A stretch of DNA of 38,654 nt from an uncultured Lachnospiraceae bacterium (GCA_904420225.1 CAJFUP010000208.1:1-38654), one strand, 5' to 3'; counted from the first letter of the stretch, positions 17,126 to 26,243 are shown. Numbers and translations are program-made. Notes: a model not told the origin generated them from the letters alone.

Positions 17126-17154
17126 TTGCAAATTGACAGAAAAAACGGTATAAT
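17126..17154 (+). promoter_or_regulatory. Sigma-A promoter of nifJ
   Basis: TTGCAA at 17126-17131 and a consensus TATAAT at 17149-17154 are separated by 17 bases. The leader to the nifJ start is about 70 bases. Confidence 0.75.
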
Positions 17155-17230
17155 AAAAGAAGAGTTACGGTTTGCCTCTTTACGGACAGGCTGATGTCTC
17201 TCATGAAACAAAACAGGAGGTATAAAAATT

Positions 17231-20200
17231 ATGGCAAGAAAAATGAAAACCATGGATGGTAATACGGCTGCGGCACATGTGTCCTATGCCTATACCGATG
17301 TGGCTGCCATCTACCCGATTACACCGTCTTCTGTGATGGCGGAGCTGGCCGATAAATGGGCCACAGCCGGACAGAAGAATATTTTTGGTGAAACGGTAAA
17401 AGTAACGGAAATGCAGTCAGAAGCTGGTGCCGCCGGTACCGTACACGGTTCTTTGTCCGCCGGTGCGTTGACCACCACCTTTACAGCGTCCCAGGGTCTT
17501 TTGCTGATGATTCCCAATCTGTATAAGATTGCCGGTGAGCTGCTTCCAGGTGTATTCAATGTATCCGCTCGTGCTCTCGCAAGCCATGCGCTTTCCATTT
17601 TTGGAGACCACTCCGATGTGTATGCGTGCCGTCAGACAGGTGCTGCCATGCTGTGTAGCGGCTCTGTGCAGGAGGTTATGGACTTGACGCCGGTTGCCCA
17701 CTGTACAGCCATCAAGGGAAGAATTCCATTTATCAATTTCTTTGACGGATTCCGTACATCCCATGAGATTCAAAAAATTGAGGTATGGGATTACGAAGAT
17801 CTGAAGGAATTGGTTGACATGGATGCCATTGACGATTTCCGTGCGTCTGCGCTGAATCCCAATCATCCCTGTCAGAGAGGTTCTGCTCAGAACCCAGATA
17901 TCTTCTTCCAGGCCAGAGAGGCATGCAATCCTTACTATGAAGCAATCCCCGGTATTGTGGAGAGCTACATGGACAAGATCAACGCCAAGATCGGAACCAA
18001 TTATAAACTGTTTAATTATTACGGCGCTCCGGATGCAGAGCATGTGATTGTGGCCATGGGTTCCGTATGTCAGACCATTGAGGAGACCATCGATTATCTG
18101 ATGGAAAGAGGAGAAAAGGTGGGCGTTGTGGAGGTACACCTCTACAGACCGTTCAGCGCCAGCCATCTGCTTTCTGTGATCCCGGATTCTGTAAAGAAGA
18201 TTTCTGTCATTGACAGAACGAAAGAGCCGGGCTCCATCGGCGAGCCGCTGTATTTGGATGTACTGGCAGCGCTGAAGGGAAGCAAGTTTGAAAATGTGAC
18301 TGTCTTCTCCGGACGTTATGGCCTTGGATCCAAGAATACAGATCCTTCGGACATTGCAGCCATTTACCATAATGATAAGAAAGAGCGCTTTACTGTGGGT
18401 ATCGTGGATGATGTGACCAATCTGTCTCTGGATGTGACAGAGCAGGTGGATTCCGCTCCCAAGTCTGCCATTCGCTGCAAGTTCTGGGGTCTGGGAGCCG
18501 ACGGTACAGTGGGAGCCAATAAAAACTCCATCAAGATCATCGGTGATCACACGGATATGTATGCACAGGCATATTTTGATTACGATTCCAAGAAATCCGG
18601 CGGCGTTACCATCTCTCATCTGCGTTTTGGCAAAGAACCCATCAAGTCCACATATCTGATCTCCAAAGCGGATTTCGTGGCCTGCCACAATCCTTCTTAT
18701 GTGGACAAATACAATATGGTTCAGGATCTGAGAGACGGCGGTACGTTCCTGCTGAACTGCGGATGGACTGACGAGGAGTTGGATACCCATCTTCCGGGTC
18801 AGGTGAAGAAATTCATTGCGGATCATGACATCAAGCTTTACACCATCGATGGCATCACCATCGGCAAGGAGATTGGCCTTGGAAAGCGCATTAATACGGT
18901 GCTTCAGGCTGCTTTCTTTAAGCTGGCAGATGTTATTCCTGTGGATGATGCCGTGAAGTACATGAAGGATGCAGCCACAAAGACATACGGCAGAAAGGGC
19001 GAAGCCATCGTCAAGATGAATCATGACGCCATCGACCGCGGTATCACCGATGTGAAGGAGCGTACAGTTCCGGAGAGCTGGAAGGATGCCCAGGAGGAAG
19101 AGCTGGGGACAACGGCCACAGAGGGAAGAAAAGAAGTTCTGGATTTTGTAAACAATATTCAGAGGGCCATCAACGGACAGGAAGGAAATAAGCTGCCGGT
19201 ATCCGCATTCAAAGATTATGTGGACGGTACGACTCCGTCGGGTACATCTGCTTATGAGAAGCGCGGTATTGCTGTGGATATTCCTGTGTGGAATCCCGAC
19301 AACTGTATCCAGTGTAATTTCTGCTCCTATGTATGCCCCCACGCAGTTATCCGCCCAGCTGTTATGACGGAAGAGGAAGCCGCGGCTGCTCCGGAAGGAA
19401 TGGCAAAGCTTCCCATGACTGGTATGCCCGGATATTACTTCAGCATGACAGTATCCACGGCGGACTGTACAGGATGCGGTTCCTGTGCCAGCGTATGTCC
19501 TGGCAAGAAGGGCAATAAGGCGCTCACAATGCAGAATTATGAGGAGAATGCGGACAAGATTCGCTTCTTCGAGTATGGTCAGTCTCTGGGTGAGAAGCCG
19601 GAAGTCTTGGCCAAATTTAAAGAAACCACGGTTAAGGGTAGCCAGTTTAAGAAGCCGCTTCTGGAGTTCTCCGGTGCCTGTGCTGGCTGCGGTGAGACTC
19701 CGTATGCCAAACTGGTGACACAGCTGTTTGGTGATAGAATGTACATTGCCAATGCCACGGGATGTTCTTCCATCTGGGGTAACTCTTCTCCGTCCACACC
19801 GTATACGGTCAATGCCAAGGGACAGGGACCGGCGTGGTCCAATTCCCTGTTTGAGGACAATGCTGAATTTGGTTACGGTATGTTCTTGGCGCAGGATGCT
19901 TTGAGAAGCAGTCTGAAAAATAAAGTAACTTCCATCATGGAAAACACAGACAATGAAGAGCTGAAAGCAGACTGCCAGGAATACGTTGAAACCTTTGCTG
20001 ACGGCTCCAAGAATGCTGCCGCAGCGGATAAGCTGGTGGCAAAGCTGGAAGAGCTGAATCTTGACTGTGATACCTGTCGGAATGTTCTGAAAAACAAAGA
20101 TTTCCTCAGCAAGAAATCCCAGTGGATCTTTGGCGGTGACGGATGGGCCTATGACATCGGCTTTGGCGGTGTGGATCATGTGCTGGCCAGCGGCAAGGAT

Positions 20201-20758
20201 GTGAATATTTTGGTATTCGATACTGAAGTTTATTCCAATACAGGCGGACAGTCCTCCAAGTCCACACCCATCGGTGCCGTGGCACAGTTTGCGGCAGCGG
20301 GCAAGGATGTGAAGAAGAAAGATATGGCGGCCATCGCCATGAGCTATGGCTATATTTATGTGGCTCAGGTTGCCATGGGAGCAGACTACAATCAGTGTAT
20401 TAAAGCCATCACTGAGGCGGAAAATTATCCGGGTCCCTCCATCGTAATCGCTTATGCGCCTTGTATCAACCACGGCATTCGCGCCGGAATGGGCAAGTCG
20501 CAGCAGGAGGAGAAGGATGCGGTTGCTGCTGGATACTGGCATCTGTTCCGCTTCGATCCCCGCAGGAAGGCAGAGGGCAAGAATCCATTTGTTCTGGATT
20601 CCAAACAGCCCACAGCCAATTATCAGGATTTCTTGAAGAAGGAAGTTCGTTATACATCACTGGTACTTCAGAATCCGGAAAGGGCCGAGAAGCTCTTTAC
20701 GGAAGCCGAGAAGGAAGCAGCAGAGAAATACGAGCACTTGAAGAAACTGGGAGAATAA
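17231..20758 (+). CDS. nifJ: Pyruvate:ferredoxin (flavodoxin) oxidoreductase
   Basis: A 1175-residue single-chain enzyme that oxidises pyruvate with CoA to acetyl-CoA and CO2, reducing ferredoxin; it is a central step of clostridial fermentation. Domains run in order. The N-terminal pyruvate domain has YPITPSS near residues 29-35. A transketolase C-like domain follows at about 260-380, then the gamma domain. Two [4Fe-4S] ferredoxin motifs are CIQCNFCSYVCP near 692 and CTGCGSCASVCP near 745. The thiamine-diphosphate domain has CAGCGE near 815, GDGWAYDIG near 970 and the cofactor loop VYSNTGGQ. AGGAGG lies at 17214-17219. A terminator follows, so it is probably monocistronic. Confidence 0.97.
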   Translation: MARKMKTMDGNTAAAHVSYAYTDVAAIYPITPSSVMAELADKWATAGQKNIFGETVKVTEMQSEAGAAGTVHGSLSAGALTTTFTASQGLLLMIPNLYKIAGELLPGVFNVSARALASHALSIFGDHSDVYACRQTGAAMLCSGSVQEVMDLTPVAHCTAIKGRIPFINFFDGFRTSHEIQKIEVWDYEDLKELVDMDAIDDFRASALNPNHPCQRGSAQNPDIFFQAREACNPYYEAIPGIVESYMDKINAKIGTNYKLFNYYGAPDAEHVIVAMGSVCQTIEETIDYLMERGEKVGVVEVHLYRPFSASHLLSVIPDSVKKISVIDRTKEPGSIGEPLYLDVLAALKGSKFENVTVFSGRYGLGSKNTDPSDIAAIYHNDKKERFTVGIVDDVTNLSLDVTEQVDSAPKSAIRCKFWGLGADGTVGANKNSIKIIGDHTDMYAQAYFDYDSKKSGGVTISHLRFGKEPIKSTYLISKADFVACHNPSYVDKYNMVQDLRDGGTFLLNCGWTDEELDTHLPGQVKKFIADHDIKLYTIDGITIGKEIGLGKRINTVLQAAFFKLADVIPVDDAVKYMKDAATKTYGRKGEAIVKMNHDAIDRGITDVKERTVPESWKDAQEEELGTTATEGRKEVLDFVNNIQRAINGQEGNKLPVSAFKDYVDGTTPSGTSAYEKRGIAVDIPVWNPDNCIQCNFCSYVCPHAVIRPAVMTEEEAAAAPEGMAKLPMTGMPGYYFSMTVSTADCTGCGSCASVCPGKKGNKALTMQNYEENADKIRFFEYGQSLGEKPEVLAKFKETTVKGSQFKKPLLEFSGACAGCGETPYAKLVTQLFGDRMYIANATGCSSIWGNSSPSTPYTVNAKGQGPAWSNSLFEDNAEFGYGMFLAQDALRSSLKNKVTSIMENTDNEELKADCQEYVETFADGSKNAAAADKLVAKLEELNLDCDTCRNVLKNKDFLSKKSQWIFGGDGWAYDIGFGGVDHVLASGKDVNILVFDTEVYSNTGGQSSKSTPIGAVAQFAAAGKDVKKKDMAAIAMSYGYIYVAQVAMGADYNQCIKAITEAENYPGPSIVIAYAPCINHGIRAGMGKSQQEEKDAVAAGYWHLFRFDPRRKAEGKNPFVLDSKQPTANYQDFLKKEVRYTSLVLQNPERAEKLFTEAEKEAAEKYEHLKKLGE

Positions 20759-20786
20759 GCGCCAACACCATGATGTGGTGATCAGA

Positions 20787-20824
20787 CAGAAGACATTGCC
20801 GGAGACGGGAATGTCTTCTGTTTT
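20787..20824 (+). terminator. Intrinsic terminator of nifJ
   Basis: CAGAAGACATT (20787-20797) pairs perfectly with AATGTCTTCTG (20810-20820) and is followed by TTTT. Confidence 0.85.
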
Positions 20825-20865
20825 GTAGTGCCACAGCCCAAGGCGGAGCAGCATCCGATCCATCC

Positions 20866-20894
20866 GTATAAAAAAAGGAAAAACAGCCATACTA
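20866..20894 (+). promoter_or_regulatory. Sigma-G-type promoter of spoVAF
   Basis: GTATA (20866-20870) and CATACTA (20888-20894) are separated by 17 bases. Both elements fit the sigma-G patterns GHATR and CATWHTA with no mismatch. Confidence 0.7.
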
Positions 20895-20953
20895 CGCTTA
20901 TGATGTCTTTTTTCGGCAAAACATAGGGGCCGCAGACAGAAGGAGGATCTGGT

Positions 20954-22372
20954 ATGGCAAAGATCGACAGGGATTTGAAAAATGTAATCCGTTATATGGA
21001 ACAGGAACTGCGGGTGTCAGAAAATTTTGATTTGGTTTGCCGCACGATTACTCTGGGGAAATACCATTGTGCAGTATACTGCATCAGTGGGTTTACAAAA
21101 AGCGAGTTATTGGAAAAGCTCCTGGAGGCAATGATGAAGCAGGCTGACGGAAAGGAAACCAATACCCTGGAAGACTTTTCTCAAAGTGTGATTCCGTTTG
21201 CCGCCACAGAATTGCTGGGAGAATATGAAACGGCGATATTGAACCTTTTGAGCGGCCAAACAGTGCTGTTTATAGACGGATTTGATCGGTGTATTGTCAT
21301 GGACTGTCGTTCCTATCCAGCCAGAAGTGTCTCGGAACCGGAAAAGGACAAGACATTGAGAGGATCCAAAGACGGTTTTGTGGAGACATTAATTCTCAAT
21401 GCAGCGTTAATCCGCCGGAGAATTCGAGATCCGTTGCTTACCATTGAGACATTGCATGCGGGCAGACGGTCCATGACGGATATTGCGCTCTGTTATATAG
21501 AAGACCGAATTGACAGAAAGATGTTGGATAAGATACGGGAGAAAATCAAGTGTTTGGATGTGGATTCCCTGACCATGAATCAGCAGAGTCTGGCGGAATG
21601 CCTGTATCCATACAAATGGTATAACCCATTTCCAAAGTTCAAATTTACAGAGAGACCAGATACGGCGGCAGCCAGTGTCTTGGAGGGGAATTTGGTGGTA
21701 CTGGTGGATAATTCGCCGTCGGCCATGGTGCTGCCATCATCGGTATTTGATATCATAGAAGAGGCAGATGATTATTACTTCCCGCCCATAACGGGAACGT
21801 ATCTGCGTTTCAGCCGACTTTTGATTTCCATGTTTACTCTGTGGATTACGCCGGTATGGCTTCTGCTGATTCAGAATCCCCAGTGGCTACCCCCTTGGCT
21901 GGAATTTATCAAGGTAAAAGAAGCCATCAATGTGCCGATTATCTTACAGCTCTTAATTTTGGAATTGGCCATTGATGGTCTTCGCTTGGCGGCAGTCAAT
22001 ACGCCCAATATGCTGACCACGCCTTTGAGTGTAATGGCCGCGCTGGTGCTGGGGGAGTTTTCTGTAAAGTCGGGTTGGTTCAATTCGGAGCCGCTTTTGT
22101 ACATGGCCTTCGTGTCGGTGGCCAATTATACTCAATCCAGCTTTGAATTGGGATATGCGGTGAAGTTTATGCGTCTCATCACATTGATTCTCACATATTT
22201 GTTTAATCTGCCGGGGTTTATCATTGGACAGATCATTACAGTGGGAGCCATTGTGTCCAACAGAACCATCACTGGGCACAGCTATCTGTATCCACTATTT
22301 CCTTTTTCCTGGAAGGCCATCAAAAGGAGATTATTTCGAGTGCGTATCCGACATGGGGAGAAACAGCAGTAA
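20954..22372 (+). CDS. spoVAF: SpoVAF / GerA-family spore germination protein
   Basis: A 472-residue protein of the GerA A-subunit family. The soluble N-terminal domain includes ISGFTKSELLEKLLEAM, SGQTVLFIDGFDRCIVMDCR and RSVSEPEKDKTLRGSKDGF, a signature of this family, then LIRRRIRDP. The C-terminal half has about five membrane helices starting at residue 285 (LISMFTLWITPVWLLLI), with NTPNMLTTPLSVMAALVLGEF and a basic tail. SpoVAF is the GerA-like member usually encoded with spoVA genes, slightly longer (about 490). The call over a GerAA receptor subunit rests on the absence of adjacent gerB/gerC genes and on a likely operon origin with spoVA. Start follows AAGGAGGATCTGGT, and a sigma-G promoter lies 60 bases upstream. 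Confidence 0.85.
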   Translation: MAKIDRDLKNVIRYMEQELRVSENFDLVCRTITLGKYHCAVYCISGFTKSELLEKLLEAMMKQADGKETNTLEDFSQSVIPFAATELLGEYETAILNLLSGQTVLFIDGFDRCIVMDCRSYPARSVSEPEKDKTLRGSKDGFVETLILNAALIRRRIRDPLLTIETLHAGRRSMTDIALCYIEDRIDRKMLDKIREKIKCLDVDSLTMNQQSLAECLYPYKWYNPFPKFKFTERPDTAAASVLEGNLVVLVDNSPSAMVLPSSVFDIIEEADDYYFPPITGTYLRFSRLLISMFTLWITPVWLLLIQNPQWLPPWLEFIKVKEAINVPIILQLLILELAIDGLRLAAVNTPNMLTTPLSVMAALVLGEFSVKSGWFNSEPLLYMAFVSVANYTQSSFELGYAVKFMRLITLILTYLFNLPGFIIGQIITVGAIVSNRTITGHSYLYPLFPFSWKAIKRRLFRVRIRHGEKQQ

Positions 22373-22418
22373 GCACGGCCCTCTGGCTGTTAATTTTCCA
22401 AAGCAAAACAGAACACGA

Positions 22419-22480
22419 TTGTGATCGCATAATGGTGGTTGCATCGATGCAATCGCTGAAATTGGATTGTATTGATGTAA
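22419..22480. promoter_or_regulatory. Operator-like palindromes upstream of feoAB
   Basis: TTGCATCGATGCAA at 22439-22452 is a perfect 14-base palindrome. A related TTGTATTGATGTAA at 22467-22480 matches it at 11 of 14 positions, all differences being C to T. A weaker copy, TTGTGATCGCATAA, is at 22419-22432. They lie 35-96 bases before the feoA start and probably bind a dimeric regulator, presumably iron-responsive. They do not match the usual Fur box. Confidence 0.5.
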
Positions 22481-22514
22481 TTCACCAATGTATTTATCAA
22501 AAGAGGAGAAAATA

Positions 22515-22742
22515 ATGACGCTTCATGAAGGTACAGTGGGAAAGACATATCAGGTGGAAAAAATTTGTATTGACCTGAAAATTCAGCGCCGTCTGGAAGC
22601 CATTGGTATGGTGGAGCAGACGAAAGTTGCCATAGTTAATGAAAAAAGAAATGGCTCCATGATCATACGATTGAGGGGAACCAGATGGGCCATTGGCGCG
22701 GCCATCGCCAGTTCCATTCAGGTGAAGGAGGTGGCCCAATGA
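22515..22742 (+). CDS. feoA: Ferrous iron transport protein FeoA
   Basis: A 75-residue SH3-like cytosolic protein that assists FeoB. The family pattern is visible: GTVGKTYQVEKI, then RRLEAIGMVEQTKVAIVN, and RLRGTRWAIGAAIASSIQV at the C-terminus. ATG 22515 is chosen because AGAGGAG (22502-22508) precedes it; the frame starts nine codons earlier without a comparable site. The stop overlaps the feoB start by four bases, so the two are translationally coupled. Confidence 0.93.
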   Translation: MTLHEGTVGKTYQVEKICIDLKIQRRLEAIGMVEQTKVAIVNEKRNGSMIIRLRGTRWAIGAAIASSIQVKEVAQ

Positions 22743-24733
22743 GTCCAAAAAAGATTACCGTTGCGTTTGTGGGAAATCCCAACTGCGGAAAAACGACCTT
22801 ATTCAACGCATTTACAGGGGCGAATTTGAAGGTGGCCAATTGGCCAGGGGTTACGGTGGAGCGAAAGGAGGGGTACACAAAATATGAGGGAATTCCGCTG
22901 ACATTGGTGGATCTTCCGGGTACATACAGCCTTACATCGTATTCCATGGAGGAAAAAGTGGCCAGAAGAGAAATTCTGGAGGGAAATGTGGACGTCATCG
23001 TCAATGTGGTGGACGCTTCCAGTTTGGAAAGAAATTTGTATCTGACGCTTCAGCTGCTGGAAATGGGAAAACCGGTGATTTTGGCATTGAATATGATGGA
23101 TATCGTGGAAGAACGGGGATTGGAAATCGATCTGCACCGCTTACCGGAAATGCTGGGCAATATTCCAGTGATTCCCGTATCAGCCCGGAGAAGAACGGGA
23201 TTGGATATTCTGCTGCATGCCGTGGTACATCATTATGGAGAAGTCCCGGATGAAAAGATCTTTCTTTACAATGAGGAAATTGAGGATAAGATCAGCCAGA
23301 TACAGAAAATACTGAAGAAGGAATACGGCGAGGAGCACGGTATTCTTCGGTGGCATGCCATTAAACTGCTGGAATTTGACCAGACAGTCCAGGAAGAGCA
23401 TCCTGTGGATTTGAAACATATCATTGACCGCAATTATGAGATTGATATCATCAATGGAAAATATGCGTATATTGATGAAATTGTAGCAGAATGTCTTCTC
23501 CATAAAGAGAAAAAAGCGGCCATGACGGAAAAAGCAGATGGATTTTTGACCCATCCCGTATGGGGAGTGCCTATTTTCCTGGGGATTATTGCCTGTGTAT
23601 TTTTCCTTACATTTACAGTGGGAGATTTTCTAAAAGGATACTTTGAAGTGGCTTTGGATGTGATCTCAGAAAATGCGGAACAACTGCTGAATTTTCTTCA
23701 TGCCAGTACATGGCTGACAGCTTTGGTGGTGGATGGAATTATTGCGGGAGTCGGAGGAATACTCACGTTTCTGCCAAATATCTTTATCCTATTTTTGGCA
23801 TTGGCTTTTTTGGAAGACAGCGGTTATATGGCCAGGGTGGCATATGTCATGGACGGAATCATGGGAAAGGTGGGATTGTCCGGGAAGGCATTTCTCCCAA
23901 TGGTATTGGGATTTGGCTGTACTGTGCCGGCCATTATGGCCACTCGTACCTTGGAGAAGGAATCGGATCGAAAGAGAACTATGCTTTTGACCCCTTTCAT
24001 GTCTTGTTCCGCTCGTTTGCCCATATATGTGCTATTTTCCCAAATGTTTTTTCCCAATTGCGCCATGTTGGTGGCGTATTCCCTTTATGTGATTGGATTG
24101 TTGGCGGCCATTCTCATCGCAGTGGTGATTTCAAAGGTTACAAAAGCCAAAGAGAGCGGCATGCTGCTGATAGAACTGCCGGAATATAAGGTGCCCAATG
24201 GGAGAACCATATGGATTTACGTGTGGGAGAAAGTAAAGGATTATCTGACCAAAGCGGGGACAACCATTTTTGTCGCTTCCATTGTTTTGTGGTTTTTGCT
24301 GAATTTCAATCAGTATGGGATGGTGGAACAAGTATCAGAAAGTTTTGGCGCGTCCATCGGGCATTTCTTTGTCCCGGTGCTGTCTCTGGCTGGGTTGGGA
24401 TTGTGGCAGATTGGCGTGGCGCTTTTAAGCGGAATCTCGGCCAAAGAAGTGGTGGTATCCAGTTTTTCTGTGCTGTTTGCCGTTGGCAACATTAATTCAG
24501 CTGCGGGAATGTCTCAGCTGGCATCCGCTTTGGGAGGATACGGATTCGGCCCCTTGAATGCGTATGTTTTGATGATATTTTGTCTTTTATACACGCCTTG
24601 CGCAGCTACTATTGCCACGATTCGCAAGGAAACTCGGTCGTGGAGATGGACGCTGGGGGTTGTCGTCTTTCAGCTGGTGTTGGCCTGGGCAGTGGCGGTG
24701 GTCATTTACCAGGTGGGTAGCCTTTTCCTTTAA
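22739..24733 (+). CDS. feoB: Ferrous iron transporter FeoB
   Basis: A 664-residue membrane GTPase that imports Fe(II). The N-terminal G domain contains G1 GNPNCGKTT near residues 12-20, G3 DLPGTYSLTSYS, G4 NMMD and G5-like SARRRTG. A helical GDI domain follows, then two Gate regions with about eight to nine membrane helices (GVGGILTFLPNIFILFLAL, GFGCTVPAIMATRTLE with its conserved Cys, SCSARLPIYVLFSQMFFP, GISAKEVVVSSFSVLF). I chose ATG 22739, which overlaps the feoA stop and follows GGTGAAGGAGG. The frame upstream belongs to feoA. A 48-base palindrome ends the operon. Confidence 0.95.
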   Translation: MSPKKITVAFVGNPNCGKTTLFNAFTGANLKVANWPGVTVERKEGYTKYEGIPLTLVDLPGTYSLTSYSMEEKVARREILEGNVDVIVNVVDASSLERNLYLTLQLLEMGKPVILALNMMDIVEERGLEIDLHRLPEMLGNIPVIPVSARRRTGLDILLHAVVHHYGEVPDEKIFLYNEEIEDKISQIQKILKKEYGEEHGILRWHAIKLLEFDQTVQEEHPVDLKHIIDRNYEIDIINGKYAYIDEIVAECLLHKEKKAAMTEKADGFLTHPVWGVPIFLGIIACVFFLTFTVGDFLKGYFEVALDVISENAEQLLNFLHASTWLTALVVDGIIAGVGGILTFLPNIFILFLALAFLEDSGYMARVAYVMDGIMGKVGLSGKAFLPMVLGFGCTVPAIMATRTLEKESDRKRTMLLTPFMSCSARLPIYVLFSQMFFPNCAMLVAYSLYVIGLLAAILIAVVISKVTKAKESGMLLIELPEYKVPNGRTIWIYVWEKVKDYLTKAGTTIFVASIVLWFLLNFNQYGMVEQVSESFGASIGHFFVPVLSLAGLGLWQIGVALLSGISAKEVVVSSFSVLFAVGNINSAAGMSQLASALGGYGFGPLNAYVLMIFCLLYTPCAATIATIRKETRSWRWTLGVVVFQLVLAWAVAVVIYQVGSLFL

Positions 24734-24747
24734 TGCGCCGATATGCA

Positions 24748-24795
24748 TAAAACGCGTTTTGGCAAGGAAAATTTTCCTTGCCAAAACGCGTTTTA
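24748..24795. terminator. Perfect 48-base palindrome between feoB and the alcohol dehydrogenase gene
   Basis: Arm 24748-24771 is an exact reverse complement of 24772-24795 with no loop. Each arm itself begins or ends with the 12-base palindrome AAAACGCGTTTT. It sits between convergent genes and gives T-runs on both strands, so a bidirectional terminator is the simplest role. Confidence 0.8.
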
Positions 24796-24830
24796 CAGTA
24801 ATTGTGTATGACTTGCGTATCCGACAAATC

Positions 24831-26003
24831 TTAGAAGTTTACGGGAGTCCCATAGTAGCAGCATTTCAGCAGCTCAGCCATTTCAGCCGGTGTAATGGGT
24901 CTGGGATTGGAACCTGTGCAGGCATCTCCCACAGCCAGCTCGGCAATGGAATCCACTTTCTGAAGGAATTCCTCTTCATTGATTCCGAAATCTTTCAGAG
25001 TCTTGGGAATATTCAGCTTCACATTGTACTCGTCAATTTTCTTGCAAAGTGCGTCTACACACTGGGAATCAGTGCCCTCGATACCGATGCTTCTGGCGAT
25101 ATCCGCATATCTGCCTTCAGCAACCTTGGCGTTAAACTTGATGACATAGGGAAGATAAATGGCATTGGCGCATCCATGAGGAATGTGGCCTGTGGAGAAA
25201 GCAGCACCTGTCTTATGGGCCATGGAATGAACGATTCCCAAAAGTGCATTGGAGAATGCCATACCAGCCAGGCACTGTGCATAATGCATCTGTTCACGAC
25301 AATTCATGTCTCCCTCGTAGGAGTCAGGCAGATAATCAAAAACCATATGTATAGCCTTCAAAGCCAGCGGATCTGTGAAGGGACTGTTCATGGTGGATAC
25401 ATATGCCTCAATGGCGTGGGTCAAGGCGTCCATACCAGTATGAGCAGTCAAAGTCTTGGGCATGGTTTCTGCCAATTCCGGATCAACAACAGCCACATCC
25501 GGCGTAATGTTAAAGTCAGCCAGAGGATACTTGATGCCCTTGGCATAATCTGTAATAACGGAAAAAGCAGTTACCTCGGTGGCGGTGCCTGATGTGGATG
25601 GAATCGCCAGGAACTTGGCCTTGGTTCTCAGAGTGGGGAAGCTGAATGGTGTGATCAGATCCTCAAATTTGGCGTCGGGATATTCATAAAATACCCACAT
25701 GGCTTTGGCAGCATCAATGGGGGAACCGCCGCCCATGGAAATAATCCAGTCCGGCTCAAACTCTCTCATGGCCTTTGCTCCAGCCATTACTGTCTCCACC
25801 GATGGATCCGGCTCCACATTCTCAAATAACTGTGTCTCGATACCGGCTTCTTTTAAGTAAGATACAGCTTTATCCACAAAGCCAAAACGCTTCATGGAAC
25901 CGCCGCCCAGTACCAGGATCGCTCTCTTTCCAGTCAGAGTTTTCAAAACCTCCATGGAACCCTTTCCATAGTAAATATCCCTTGGTAAAGTAAATCTGTT
26001 CAT
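24831..26003 (-). CDS. Iron-containing (group III) alcohol dehydrogenase
   Basis: A 390-residue NAD(P)H-dependent dehydrogenase of the Fe-ADH family, probably reducing aldehydes to alcohols (butanol, ethanol or lactaldehyde type) during fermentation. The nucleotide loop is SMGGGSPIDAAKAM near residues 94-107. The metal ligands are in GMDALTHAIE (Asp and His near 194-198) and in VHSMAHKTG and STGHIPHGCANAI (His near 263 and 277). Length is typical. The start ATG at 26003 follows AAAGGAGAG. It has its own promoter and is divergent from gltX. The exact substrate and cofactor cannot be set from sequence. Confidence 0.92.
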   Translation of the reverse strand: MNRFTLPRDIYYGKGSMEVLKTLTGKRAILVLGGGSMKRFGFVDKAVSYLKEAGIETQLFENVEPDPSVETVMAGAKAMREFEPDWIISMGGGSPIDAAKAMWVFYEYPDAKFEDLITPFSFPTLRTKAKFLAIPSTSGTATEVTAFSVITDYAKGIKYPLADFNITPDVAVVDPELAETMPKTLTAHTGMDALTHAIEAYVSTMNSPFTDPLALKAIHMVFDYLPDSYEGDMNCREQMHYAQCLAGMAFSNALLGIVHSMAHKTGAAFSTGHIPHGCANAIYLPYVIKFNAKVAEGRYADIARSIGIEGTDSQCVDALCKKIDEYNVKLNIPKTLKDFGINEEEFLQKVDSIAELAVGDACTGSNPRPITPAEMAELLKCCYYGTPVNF

Positions 26004-26051
26004 GTCTGCACTCTCCTTTTTGCTTCATTTGAAGAAACTTTTGATGTCTTC

Positions 26052-26080
26052 AGTATAGCACTTTGACAAAAGAATGACAA
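26052..26080 (-). promoter_or_regulatory. Sigma-A promoter of the alcohol dehydrogenase gene
   Basis: On the minus strand, TTGTCA (26080-26075) and TATACT (26057-26052) are separated by 17 bases. A TTGTTAA at 26110-26116 upstream resembles one half of a Rex site, without a second half. Confidence 0.7.
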
Positions 26081-26243
26081 TAGTTTTGGGCAAAAGAGTT
26101 GGGGATTTTTTGTTAATTAGAGATAAAATTTCTGTAAAAACACAGAATTGATTATGCACTGTGCAGTGATAAAGAAAAAAAGTGTCTGGAAAATAGGGAA
26201 AGGGGCGATTACGGGACAGCAGGAATAAAATCAGGGGATTCCC

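Noticed and set aside
17134-17154. TTGACA at 17133-17138 as the nifJ -35
   Set aside because: It is only 10 bases from TATAAT; TTGCAA at 17126 has the correct 17-base spacing.
17417-20542. A 1041-codon open frame antisense to nifJ
   Set aside because: It lies entirely inside nifJ on the other strand, has no ribosome site or recognisable domain, and its composition is explained by codon bias of the real gene.
24612-25592. Plus-strand 326-codon frame running from feoB through the palindrome into the dehydrogenase gene
   Set aside because: It overlaps two real genes and their terminator; the protein is low in recognisable pattern.
26110-26116. TTGTTAA as a Rex site controlling the alcohol dehydrogenase
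   Set aside because: Only one half-site is present; the inverted partner TTAACAA is missing.
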